Positions 17,925 to 24,832 of a stretch of 64,000 nucleotides of DNA are shown piece by piece. Positions within the stretch are counted from its first letter, which is position 1; each line of letters opens with the position of its first letter. The notes beneath the pieces were generated by a model that made no database searches, was not told the DNA's origin, and saw nothing but the letters and a program-made list of their open reading frames with translations. The position numbers and the translations under genes are program-made. Origin of the DNA: Enhygromyxa salina (lineage in GTDB: Bacteria; Myxococcota_A; Polyangia; Nannocystales; Nannocystaceae); assembly GCF_000737335.2 (NCBI RefSeq), contig NZ_JMCC02000004.1, positions 96,375 to 160,374 on the forward strand. The letters are read 5' to 3'.

Positions 17925-18104
17925 CTACGCCGGGGTGGCACCTCCTCGCCTGACCAGGTGAATGAGCGCCGTCGCGACTGCAAAGACGATGAACACCCAG
18001 AATAGGATCTGCGCGATGGAGGCTGCGCCCGTGGCGATTCCTGTGAAGCCGAACACCGCGGCGATGATCGCAATGATGAAGAAGACGAGTGCGTAGTACA
18101 GCAT
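17925..18104 (-). CDS. DUF1328 small membrane protein
   Basis: 59 residues, beginning MLYYALVFFIIAIIAAVFGF and followed by TGIATGAASIAQILFWVFIV, which is the DUF1328 (YtjA-type) pattern: two hydrophobic helices joined by a Gly/Ala-rich turn. These inner-membrane peptides are widespread and often induced in stress or stationary phase, but their role is unknown. A GGAG lies 8 nt before the ATG. It follows the DUF2383-like gene by 64 nt on the same strand and may be in one operon. Confidence 0.85.
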   Translation of the reverse strand: MLYYALVFFIIAIIAAVFGFTGIATGAASIAQILFWVFIVFAVATALIHLVRRGGATPA

Positions 18105-18168
18105 GGTGATTGCTCCTGTTCGAGCGTCATTGGATGACGCCGGGTGATGACTGTGTGAAGAAAGACCG

Positions 18169-18609
18169 TCAGACCTGGCGGCGGAGCGCGGCCAGGGTGT
18201 CGTGGGTCCGACGCTGCTCTGGGATGATGTGCTCGACGATGAATGAGCGGGTGCCGGCCGTCAGTGAGTCGAGCTCATCGTCGTAGAGCTTCTTGCCGTG
18301 ATCCTCGCCCTCCTCGATCACGTTGATCGCGGGGGACTTGCCAAGCAGCTTTGCGCCGCCTTCAACGAGCTTGGCAAACGATCCCCAAGCACCCGACGTC
18401 GAATCAGGCTTCCCGCCGAGCTCCGTGATCCGCGATTCGAGCTGGGCCACGCGTTTTTGATGGGATGAGCGCAGGGCTCGCAGCTGATCCTTCATCTGCG
18501 GCTCGTCGAATTTCTCGATGCATTGGTTGTAGGTCTCGACGGCGGATCGCTCGCCGCGCAGAAACTCGTTGAGCTGATCGATGTCCTTCTTCGTGGAGGT
18601 GGCATTCAT
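18169..18609 (-). CDS. DUF2383/PA2169-like ferritin-fold protein
   Basis: 146 residues, helical, with the pattern of the PA2169 family (DUF2383): an N-terminal helix (DIDQLNEFLRGERSAVETYNQCIEKF), a second helix (QMKDQLRALRSSHQKRVAQLESRITELGG), a SGAWGSFAKLVEGGAKLLGKSPAI segment and a C-terminal helical pair. These resemble four-helix-bundle rubrerythrin/ferritin-like proteins of stress regulons; metal binding is not shown. An in-frame ATG at 18630 is an alternative start; neither has a good Shine-Dalgarno. Its divergent neighbour is the sigma-54 activator at 18798. Confidence 0.7.
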   Translation of the reverse strand: MNATSTKKDIDQLNEFLRGERSAVETYNQCIEKFDEPQMKDQLRALRSSHQKRVAQLESRITELGGKPDSTSGAWGSFAKLVEGGAKLLGKSPAINVIEEGEDHGKKLYDDELDSLTAGTRSFIVEHIIPEQRRTHDTLAALRRQV

Positions 18610-18797
18610 GATGGCGGTAGTGTGCACCATGAAAACGGGAGACTCCGTGCCGATTCGCAGGGACGGTATCGATTAATTCGCGTGCCCCCGGGTGTCGGGG
18701 GCGTATAACTTTCGTGCATTGGTTGGCGACTGGTGCGGCCGCGTGTCCGCGACCTGGAAACTGGCTTGGGCGTCAATGCTTGCTAAGTTCACGCCCC

Positions 18798-20204
18798 GTG
18801 AAGAGCCGAATCCTGGTTGTCGACGACGATGTCGAGCCGCGCGAGCGACTCTGCGCCAGCCTCACGCGGCTTGGGCATGAGGCCCACGCCGCCAACTCCG
18901 GTGAGCAAGCGTTGGCGTTGTTGCAGAGCCAGTCGTTTGACGCGCTCATTACAGATGTTCACACCGGCGAGCTCACCGGCCTCGAGCTGTGCGCGCGGGT
19001 CCGCGAGGGGTGGCCCGACATCCCCACGATTGTCCTGACGGAGCGCCCCGACGCCCAAACGGTCGTCGCGGCGCTGCGTGCCGGGGCCTTCGATTTCGTG
19101 ACCAAGCCCGTCGACATGGACAGTGTCTCGAGTCGGCTCGCGCGTGCGCTGCAGCGGGTCGGGCTCGCGCGCGAAGTCTGCCAGATGCGGAGCACGCTGA
19201 GTCCGACCGGCACCACGCTGATCGGCGATAGTCCTGCGCTCGCGGCCACCCAGAGCCTGGTGGCGAGGATCGCCGACACCGACGTCCCCGTGCTCGTGAC
19301 CGGTGAGAGCGGGGTTGGCAAGGAACTCGTCGCCCGCGAACTGCATCGGCAAAGCCGCCGGGAGTCCGAACCTTTTGTCGCCGTCAATTGCGCGGCGATT
19401 CCCAGCCAATTGCTAGAGAGCGAGCTATTTGGCCATGTCCGCGGCGCGTTCACCGGGGCCAACCGAGCCCGGGATGGACTGTTCGTAGAGGCGGGCGGGG
19501 GCACATTGTTTCTCGACGAGATCGGCGAGCTGCCGATCGAGACCCAACCCAAGCTGCTGCGCGCGCTGCAAGAGCGGCAGGTCCGCGCGGTCGGCAGCGA
19601 TCGCAGCGCGGGCTTTCACGCGCGCGTCGTGACCGCGACGAACGTCGACCTCGAGACGCAGATCGGGCTGGGCCGGTTCCGCGAGGATCTATTTTACCGG
19701 ATCAACGTGGTCAATGTTCACATTCCGCCCTTGCGGTCGCGCGGGCGGGACGTGCTGCTGTTGGCCCAGTATTTCCTCGATCGCGCCGCGACGCGCAGCG
19801 GACGACAGATCGAGGGGATCAGCGTGTCGGTGGCCGCCAAGCTGCTGGCCTATGATTGGCCCGGCAACGTGCGCGAGCTCGAGAATTGCATCGAGCGCGC
19901 GGTCGCCCTGGCCCGCTATGACGAGCTCACGGTCGCCGACCTACCTGAGCGGATCAGCCGCTACGAGCTGGGCGAACAACTAGACGAACAGCTGCCCGAC
20001 CCGCCGGTGCCCAAGGAATGGATCACGCTCAGCGAGCTCGAGGGGCGCTATATTCGCGAGGTCGTCCGCGCGGTCAAGGGCAACAAGAGCCGCGCGGCCG
20101 AGATTCTGGGGTTGGCCCGCCGCACGCTCTACCGCCGTTTGGATCGGCTAAACGGTGACACCTCCAAATCCGACTTCCGCCCCAAGCTGCAAGAAGGTCC
20201 CTAG
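18798..20204 (+). CDS. NtrC-family sigma-54-dependent response regulator
   Basis: 468 residues from the GTG at 18798. Domains in order: a receiver (ILVVDDD, phospho-acceptor Asp in LITDVHTG, Thr in VLTER, Lys in TKPVD), an AAA+ activator with Walker A (GESGVGKE), the sigma-54 contact loop GAFTGA, Walker B (TLFLDEIGEL), and a C-terminal Fis-type helix-turn-helix (NKSRAAEILGLARRTLYRRLDR). It should activate sigma-54 promoters when phosphorylated; no histidine kinase is adjacent, so it is an orphan. A -10-like TAAGTT ends 8 nt before the GTG. A sigma-54 promoter lies in front of the BON gene 1 kb downstream, making that gene an obvious candidate target. Confidence 0.9.
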   Translation: MKSRILVVDDDVEPRERLCASLTRLGHEAHAANSGEQALALLQSQSFDALITDVHTGELTGLELCARVREGWPDIPTIVLTERPDAQTVVAALRAGAFDFVTKPVDMDSVSSRLARALQRVGLAREVCQMRSTLSPTGTTLIGDSPALAATQSLVARIADTDVPVLVTGESGVGKELVARELHRQSRRESEPFVAVNCAAIPSQLLESELFGHVRGAFTGANRARDGLFVEAGGGTLFLDEIGELPIETQPKLLRALQERQVRAVGSDRSAGFHARVVTATNVDLETQIGLGRFREDLFYRINVVNVHIPPLRSRGRDVLLLAQYFLDRAATRSGRQIEGISVSVAAKLLAYDWPGNVRELENCIERAVALARYDELTVADLPERISRYELGEQLDEQLPDPPVPKEWITLSELEGRYIREVVRAVKGNKSRAAEILGLARRTLYRRLDRLNGDTSKSDFRPKLQEGP

Positions 20205-20207
20205 AGC

Positions 20208-20239
20208 GCCCGTGGTGCAATGCCTCGCACCGCCACGGG
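20208..20239. terminator. Palindrome after the sigma-54 activator gene; also copy 1 of a 27-bp repeat
   Basis: CCCGTGG at 20209 pairs with CCACGGG ending at 20239, with an inner TGC/GCA pair, forming a hairpin immediately after the stop codon at 20204. The 27 bases at 20208-20234 recur exactly at 20531-20557. It may be a terminator, a repetitive palindrome, or both. Confidence 0.5.
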
Positions 20240-20293
20240 TTCCTAGCCTAGGCGAGCGAGCGTAGTGCCCGCTCGCCACCTTGGCGACCACCC

Positions 20294-20491
20294 CTACAGC
20301 TTCGCGATGAATTCGTCCGCTTGCTCTTCGGCCCACTCCTTGGTCTTGCCGTAGCGTTGTTGCAGCTTGGCCACGAGTTGCTCTCGCCGACCTTTTGCTT
20401 GCTCGAGATCCGAGTCCGTCAGCTTGCCCCACTTGGTGCGGGCCTTACCCACGAGCTCGTTCCACTTACCCTCGACTTGTGTCCAATTCAT
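20294..20491 (-). CDS. CsbD-like small stress protein
   Basis: 65 residues matching the CsbD family: MNWTQVEGKWNELVGKARTKWGKLTDSDL then QAKGRREQLVAKLQQRYGKTKEWAEEQ. CsbD-type proteins are small, charged, mostly helical and under general-stress control in several bacteria; the molecular role is unknown. An AGGA lies about 8 nt before the ATG. The gene is bracketed by two copies of a 27-bp repeat (20208-20234 and 20531-20557). Confidence 0.88.
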   Translation of the reverse strand: MNWTQVEGKWNELVGKARTKWGKLTDSDLEQAKGRREQLVAKLQQRYGKTKEWAEEQADEFIAKL

Positions 20492-20530
20492 GATGGTTAT
20501 CCTGCTGTTGAGGTCTAGTCTAGGCTAGGA

Positions 20531-20557
20531 GCCCGTGGTGCAATGCCTCGCACCGCC
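20531..20557. repeat. Copy 2 of 27-bp repeat upstream of the CsbD-like gene
   Basis: The 27 bases are identical to 20208-20234 (beginning GCCCGTGGTGCAATGCCTCG). The preceding TAGGCTAGGAGCCCGTGG is an imperfect inverted copy of the sequence just after copy 1 (CCACGGGTTCCTAGCCTA), so the two copies are related in both direct and inverted sense. Confidence 0.7.
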
Positions 20558-20659
20558 TCGCTTGGCCTTTTCGCCGAGGGCAGTGTTGCCGAAACTTGCA
20601 GTACGCCCGGTACAGCTGCGTTTCAGCGCCTCGCCCTCGACGAAAATTCCTGCGCGCTC

Positions 20660-21235
20660 CTAGGGCGACTCCTCGTGTCCCTCGTGTTCCATATCATCGA
20701 CTTCGAGTTCGTTGTCGACGCGAACGACGCCGTCGACAGCAGAGGCGATCCGCTCGGCCGTGTCTTTGGCCAGCTTGTCTTCGACGATGCCAGACAGGTA
20801 GACGACGCCCTCGACGACGTCGACGTCGATGTTGAAACGTCGGACCTCGGGGTCACCGAGCAGCCGCGCGCCGACGGCGGCCGAGATCGCAGCGTCGTTG
20901 CGGGAGCTCCCGGGATTGTCGGGATCGGACTCGAGCATGAGCTTGTTGATGACCTTCTTGACGCCGGTCGTGCTCTCGGCGACGCGAGCCGCGGTGTCGG
21001 CGGTGGCCTGATCTTCAACCTGTCCGCGCAGCGTCACGACGCCGTTGAGGGCGTCCACGTCGATGTCGAAGCGCGAGACATCGGGATCTGCGCTGAGTCG
21101 CCGCCCAACCCGGGACGCGAGCGCTGAGTCATCGGTCTGAGCTGAGACCGTTTGAGTGGTCGCGCAGGCAGAGAGACCTACGGGGGCGAGGAGGATCAGC
21201 AGCGGCAGCAGGGGGATTGAGATGATTCGTTTCAT
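20660..21235 (-). CDS. Lipoprotein with two BON domains
   Basis: 191 residues. A signal sequence ends in the lipobox LSAC, then come two BON domains: about residues 40-105 (SALASRVGRRLSADPDVSRFDIDVDALNGVVTLRG...) and 110-180 (AAISAAVGARLLGDPEVRRFNIDVDVVEGVVYLSG...). BON lipoproteins (OsmY-like) are envelope proteins linked to osmotic and membrane stress and probably bind phospholipid. A sigma-54 promoter lies 46-61 bp upstream of the ATG, so expression should depend on sigma-54 and an activator such as the one encoded at 18798. The ATG at 21235 gives the signal peptide. Confidence 0.85.
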   Translation of the reverse strand: MKRIISIPLLPLLILLAPVGLSACATTQTVSAQTDDSALASRVGRRLSADPDVSRFDIDVDALNGVVTLRGQVEDQATADTAARVAESTTGVKKVINKLMLESDPDNPGSSRNDAAISAAVGARLLGDPEVRRFNIDVDVVEGVVYLSGIVEDKLAKDTAERIASAVDGVVRVDNELEVDDMEHEGHEESP

Positions 21236-21280
21236 GGTGCTCTCGTTTGTGTGGTTCTCGCTGAACCCGCGGTTGGGTTG

Positions 21281-21296
21281 TGCAAGATCAGAGCCA
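21281..21296 (-). promoter_or_regulatory. Sigma-54 (-24/-12) promoter of the BON lipoprotein gene
   Basis: On the minus strand the sequence is TGGCTCTGATCTTGCA. It has TGGC and TTGCA with GG and GC exactly 12 positions apart, matching the sigma-54 consensus TGGCACG-N4-TTGCW. The inferred start site is near 21271, leaving a 5' leader of about 36 nt before the ATG at 21235. Confidence 0.7.
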
Positions 21297-21298
21297 CC

Positions 21299-21426
21299 AG
21301 TGCCGCACACCCTGAGTTCGATCCGGGTCATGCACGGCACTGAGGCCCAATGGCAGTGTCGCAGCTCCTCGCCCTTGGGCCTCAGCTCCGCACCTAACCC
21401 GGAACGAACTCAGGGTGTGTGGCACT
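21299..21426. repeat. 128-bp inverted-repeat element with 30-bp arms
   Basis: The left arm (21299-21328, AGTGCCGCACACCCTGAGTT...) and right arm (21397-21426) are complementary at 28 of 30 positions; an inner pair TGAGGCCCAA (21341-21350) / TTGGGCCTCA (21375-21384) is perfect. It starts 3 bp from the sigma-54 promoter on its upstream side, so it could be a mobile palindrome, an RNA hairpin, or part of the activator-binding region. Confidence 0.75.
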
Positions 21427-21592
21427 AGAGCGCCAATCAGTTTGAATTCACGACGCCAGGCACATCTGGGACCGCCCCTGCCGTTGTCGGTCGGCGCTCG
21501 CAGTATGCCGGATACAGCTTCGGCCTCCCTCCTAGGCAGGAACGGCCCCAGACGCACCTGACGACGCGACTCCAAACTGATCGGCGCTCTAG
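21425..21592. repeat. 168-bp inverted-repeat element with 20-bp terminal repeats (MITE-like)
   Basis: The ends CTAGAGCGCCAATCAGTTTG (21425-21444) and its complement at 21573-21592 match at 19 of 20 positions. The next ~35 bp inside each end are also imperfectly complementary. The loop contains a GCAGTATGCCGGATACAGC motif that resembles one at 20597-20620. The element shares its CTAGAGCGCC tip with the sequence at 20201, right after the activator gene. Confidence 0.75.
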
Positions 21593-21810
21593 CAACTGGC
21601 GCTCAGGCTGCGCACCTGCCGTCTCAACCAGCTCCGCGCTGTGTCGAATTGGCCGCATTGATCTTACCTGTGCCTAAACGTCACATATGGATCGGCGGGA
21701 ACTGCTCAATTGCTGACCCGACAGGTTTGCGCGATAGCGGTGCCATCTCAGCGTGAAAACGCGCAAGCCAGATGCGAATGGTTGTGGAACACTCGAACGA
21801 GGAGAAGCTG

Positions 21811-22164
21811 ATGACTGATCCCAACAAATCCCCCCGTGTGTTCGTGTCCATGCTGTTTGCGTTTGCAGCCGTCGCCAGCTTTGCGTTTGGCGCCTGTCGG
21901 CAGGACGACGACGTTGATGATGGGTCCGGCGCGTCGTTCGACGTGCAGAACTCGTGCGCCGACTACTGTGAGCAGCGGAAGCTGTGTAAAGACGAGACCA
22001 ACGAAGAGACGTGTCGCAATAACTGCGAGGACGCCATGAGTGACTGTCAGGCTGACGAGCAAGACGAGGCGCTCGACAAGCTCGACCAGTGCGCCAACGA
22101 GAGCTGCGACGACTTTCTTGGGTGCACGATCAACGTTGGCGCGCAGTGCATATTTGGGATCTGA
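21811..22164 (+). CDS. Small Cys-rich lipoprotein, unknown function
   Basis: 117 residues. GAGGAG lies 6 nt before the ATG at 21811. The signal peptide ends in the lipobox FGAC, followed by an acidic DDDVDDGSGA linker and a compact region with eight cysteines in a CADYCEQRKLCKDETNEETCRNNCEDAMSDC pattern, suggesting disulfide bonding in the periplasm or at the surface. No family recognised. Convergent with the oxidoreductase at 22171. Confidence 0.7.
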   Translation: MTDPNKSPRVFVSMLFAFAAVASFAFGACRQDDDVDDGSGASFDVQNSCADYCEQRKLCKDETNEETCRNNCEDAMSDCQADEQDEALDKLDQCANESCDDFLGCTINVGAQCIFGI

Positions 22165-22170
22165 TCCCGC

Positions 22171-23787
22171 CTATGCGCTCGCGGTCTGGTTGAGGGTCTC
22201 CATGACCACATTGCGCCCCGTGATCGCGGAGACCGTCAAATACCCCGAGAACAGCGCGGCCCCGATCCCGGCGGTGACCACATCCTGACCGGTCAAGTAC
22301 AGGTTTGGGATCGGTGAGCGTGGGCGCAAGAACTTGCCCTCGAACCGGCCGGGGTCGTGGCTGAGCCCGTAGATCTCACCGTGCTGGTATGCGGTGAAGT
22401 GCTTGGTGCTCAGCGGCGTCGAGAGCTCGTGGTAGGCGACGGCGTCGCGGGTCTGCGGCTCGACCGCGTAGAGCTGCTCGAGCATGCGCTGGGAGAACGC
22501 GGCCTTGTAGGCTTCGTAGTCGTCACCGCGCTTCTTCCACGGCTTGGCGTCCCACTTGGCGAAGCGCTCCCACGGGGCCAGCGTGATGATCTCGATCGTG
22601 CTCTTGCCGGGGTAGCGGCGCTCGAAGTCGGGATCTTTGGCGCCGGGGAACGAGATGTAGATGACCGGGAACGGCGCGTCTTCATCTTCGGTGAAGCGCT
22701 GGACGTTGCGATCGTGATCGTACTCGTTGGCCGGGTAGATCCAGTAGTTGGCCTTGGGCAGCTTCAGCGCGGCGGCCGACTGGTTCAGGCCAATGTACAA
22801 GCTGAGGTGTGCGGCCGACGGCTCGATTTGTTGCAGCTGCGGGGCAAATCCAACCCGAGCGCGCTCGCCCGCGGGCAGCAGGGCGCCGTAGGTGTTCAGC
22901 GCTCCGGCGTTGCTGATGATCAGCTCCGCGCGCAGGACCCTGCCGTCCTCGAGCTTGACACCGATCGCCTTGCCACCCTCGATCACGATCTCGTCCACGC
23001 CCGCGTTGGTCAGCAGCATCCCGCCGCCAGCTTCGATCTTGGGCGCGATGGTCTCGGCGAAGCGGGCTGACCCGCCGATCGGATAGTTGCCACCAAAAAA
23101 GTAGTGCTTGGCGACCGAGGCGTGCATCGCGAACGCGCTCTGCTTGGGGGGCAGGCCATAGTCGCCGTACTGTCCGGTCAGCACGCCGATCAATTTGGTG
23201 TTGTCGGTGATGCCGCGCAGCACCTCGTAGGTGGTCTTGCGGGTGTGGGCCAGGTAGGGCCGGCGCATGAACGGCGCGGCCAAGAACCCGGCGACACCCG
23301 ACAGCGCCTTCTCGGCGTAGAAGCTGCGGGCGGCCTTGGACGCTGCGAACACCGCGCTGACGTACTCGTCGATCGCCGCGCCGTCTTTGGCGTCGGGGAA
23401 TTGCTCGCGCAGGCCGTCTTTGAAGTTCTGCACCCCCGCGCGCAGCGGGTACGCTTCATCGCCGAACACGATGCGGTCGTAGACCTCGCCCATGCCCTCC
23501 CACTTCAGCTCGCCGTCGGTGACGTGGTTGAACAGCTGGCCGAGCACGCTGCGGTCGCGGTGGACCTCGCCGACGTAGTGCACGCCCACGTCCCACTCGT
23601 AGCCCTTGCGCTTGAACGTGTGGGTGAAGCCGCCGATCACATAGTGGCGCTCGAGCACCAGCACGCGCTTGCCCATGTTCGAGAGCAGCGCGGCGCTGGC
23701 CAGGCCGCCAAGCCCGGAGCCGATCACGATCGCGTCCCACTGCTCGTCGACGTCGCTCTGCTTGTAGGATCGTCCGACCTTGGTCAC
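22171..23787 (-). CDS. FAD-dependent oxidoreductase, phytoene-desaturase/retinol-saturase-like
   Basis: 538 residues starting at a GTG. The N-terminus has the dinucleotide-binding motif AIVIGSGLGGLASAALLSNMGKRVLVLERH, and the C-terminal signature LYLTGQDVVTAGIGAALFSGYLTVSAI is typical of the phytoene desaturase/RetSat amine-oxidase-like fold. It would saturate or isomerise a polyene or similar lipid using FAD; the substrate cannot be read from sequence. Carotenoid or retinoid genes are absent nearby. TATAGG ends 7 nt upstream of the GTG (positions 23795-23800), fitting a leaderless start. Confidence 0.8.
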   Translation of the reverse strand: MTKVGRSYKQSDVDEQWDAIVIGSGLGGLASAALLSNMGKRVLVLERHYVIGGFTHTFKRKGYEWDVGVHYVGEVHRDRSVLGQLFNHVTDGELKWEGMGEVYDRIVFGDEAYPLRAGVQNFKDGLREQFPDAKDGAAIDEYVSAVFAASKAARSFYAEKALSGVAGFLAAPFMRRPYLAHTRKTTYEVLRGITDNTKLIGVLTGQYGDYGLPPKQSAFAMHASVAKHYFFGGNYPIGGSARFAETIAPKIEAGGGMLLTNAGVDEIVIEGGKAIGVKLEDGRVLRAELIISNAGALNTYGALLPAGERARVGFAPQLQQIEPSAAHLSLYIGLNQSAAALKLPKANYWIYPANEYDHDRNVQRFTEDEDAPFPVIYISFPGAKDPDFERRYPGKSTIEIITLAPWERFAKWDAKPWKKRGDDYEAYKAAFSQRMLEQLYAVEPQTRDAVAYHELSTPLSTKHFTAYQHGEIYGLSHDPGRFEGKFLRPRSPIPNLYLTGQDVVTAGIGAALFSGYLTVSAITGRNVVMETLNQTASA

Positions 23788-23942
23788 GCTGGCGCCTATA
23801 CCGGACCCGGGGCGCTTGGGCCACCCCCCGGCTGGCCGCGTCGCGTTTGTGTGCTCCGCCGGATGCGTGGCCTTCTGGAAGGGGAGCCTGGGCGCATGGC
23901 GATCTGGTTGCGCGGCCGCGTCGTGTTGGGCGACGATCGGGC

Positions 23943-24794
23943 GTGCGCCGCTTGCCAGTCACCCTGTTCGCGCTCGCGCTGTTGGCTTGCAACGGCACAA
24001 CGGACACCGAGACCGGGGTTGGCGTGACGCTGGGGGCCACATCGTTGGGCGACGGTGACGGCGACGCCACCGACAGCGGCAGCACGGACGCGAGCGGCAG
24101 CGGGCCCAAGCTGGACATGCCCGGCGACGAGACCGAGGGGACGACCAGCGACACGTCTGGCGATGAATGTGCCGACATCGTCGCGACGATCCGCGACTTT
24201 CGTGTCGACCACCCAGATTTTCAGGCCTTCAGCGGCGACGTCGCCACGCCGGGGCTGGTCGAGCCCACGCTTGGCGCCGATCAAAAGCCGGTGTTCAGCG
24301 GCTTGGCCGTGGACCCGCCGCAGATGACCAGCGTCGACAACTTCGAGCAGTGGTACGCCGACGTCAACGGCGTCAACCAGTCGTTCTCGGTCGCGCTGCC
24401 GCTCACGCTCGAGGGCGACGAGCTGCAGGTGTTCGACGATCAGACCTTCTTCCCGATCGACGGGATGGGCTGGGGCGACGAGGGCCTGACCGACAGCATG
24501 GGTGGGCCGCACAACTTCTTGTTCACGACAGAGATCCACACCAGCTTCGTCTACGAGGCCGGCCAGACCTTCACCTTCATTGGCGACGATGATCTGTGGC
24601 TGTTTGTCGACGGGCAGCTGGTCATCGATCTTGGCGGCCTGCACCCGGCCCAGTCCGGCACCGCGACGCTCGACCAGCTCGGGCTGACGCCCGGCAAGAG
24701 CTACCCCATGGACATCTTTCACGCGGAGCGCCGCTCGACCGATTCGACGTTTCGGATCGAGACCACGATCGCCTGCTTCACGCCGGTCGAGTGA
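23943..24794 (+). CDS. Fibro-slime domain lipoprotein
   Basis: 283 residues from a GTG at 23943. Signal peptide VRRLPVTLFALALLAC gives the lipobox LLAC, then a short Gly-Asp/Ser-Thr linker. From about residue 75 the sequence matches the fibro-slime domain (ATIRDFRVDHPDFQAF, DQKPVF, then ...FTFIGDDDLWLFVDGQLVIDLGGLH, which is a PA14-like carbohydrate/calcium-binding strand pair). Such domains are found in slime and fibril-associated surface proteins. Divergent from the oxidoreductase gene; the region between starts has no strong Shine-Dalgarno. Confidence 0.8.
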   Translation: MRRLPVTLFALALLACNGTTDTETGVGVTLGATSLGDGDGDATDSGSTDASGSGPKLDMPGDETEGTTSDTSGDECADIVATIRDFRVDHPDFQAFSGDVATPGLVEPTLGADQKPVFSGLAVDPPQMTSVDNFEQWYADVNGVNQSFSVALPLTLEGDELQVFDDQTFFPIDGMGWGDEGLTDSMGGPHNFLFTTEIHTSFVYEAGQTFTFIGDDDLWLFVDGQLVIDLGGLHPAQSGTATLDQLGLTPGKSYPMDIFHAERRSTDSTFRIETTIACFTPVE

Positions 24795-24832
24795 TCCGCG
24801 TGACCGCCTTGTGATGGGGGCGCAGGCGCGGG

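Noticed and set aside
20208..20557. Sigma-54-like sequence within the 27-bp repeat (reverse strand GGTGCGAGGCATTGCA)
   Set aside because: GG and GC are 13 positions apart, one more than sigma-54 allows, and the repeat is not always upstream of a gene.
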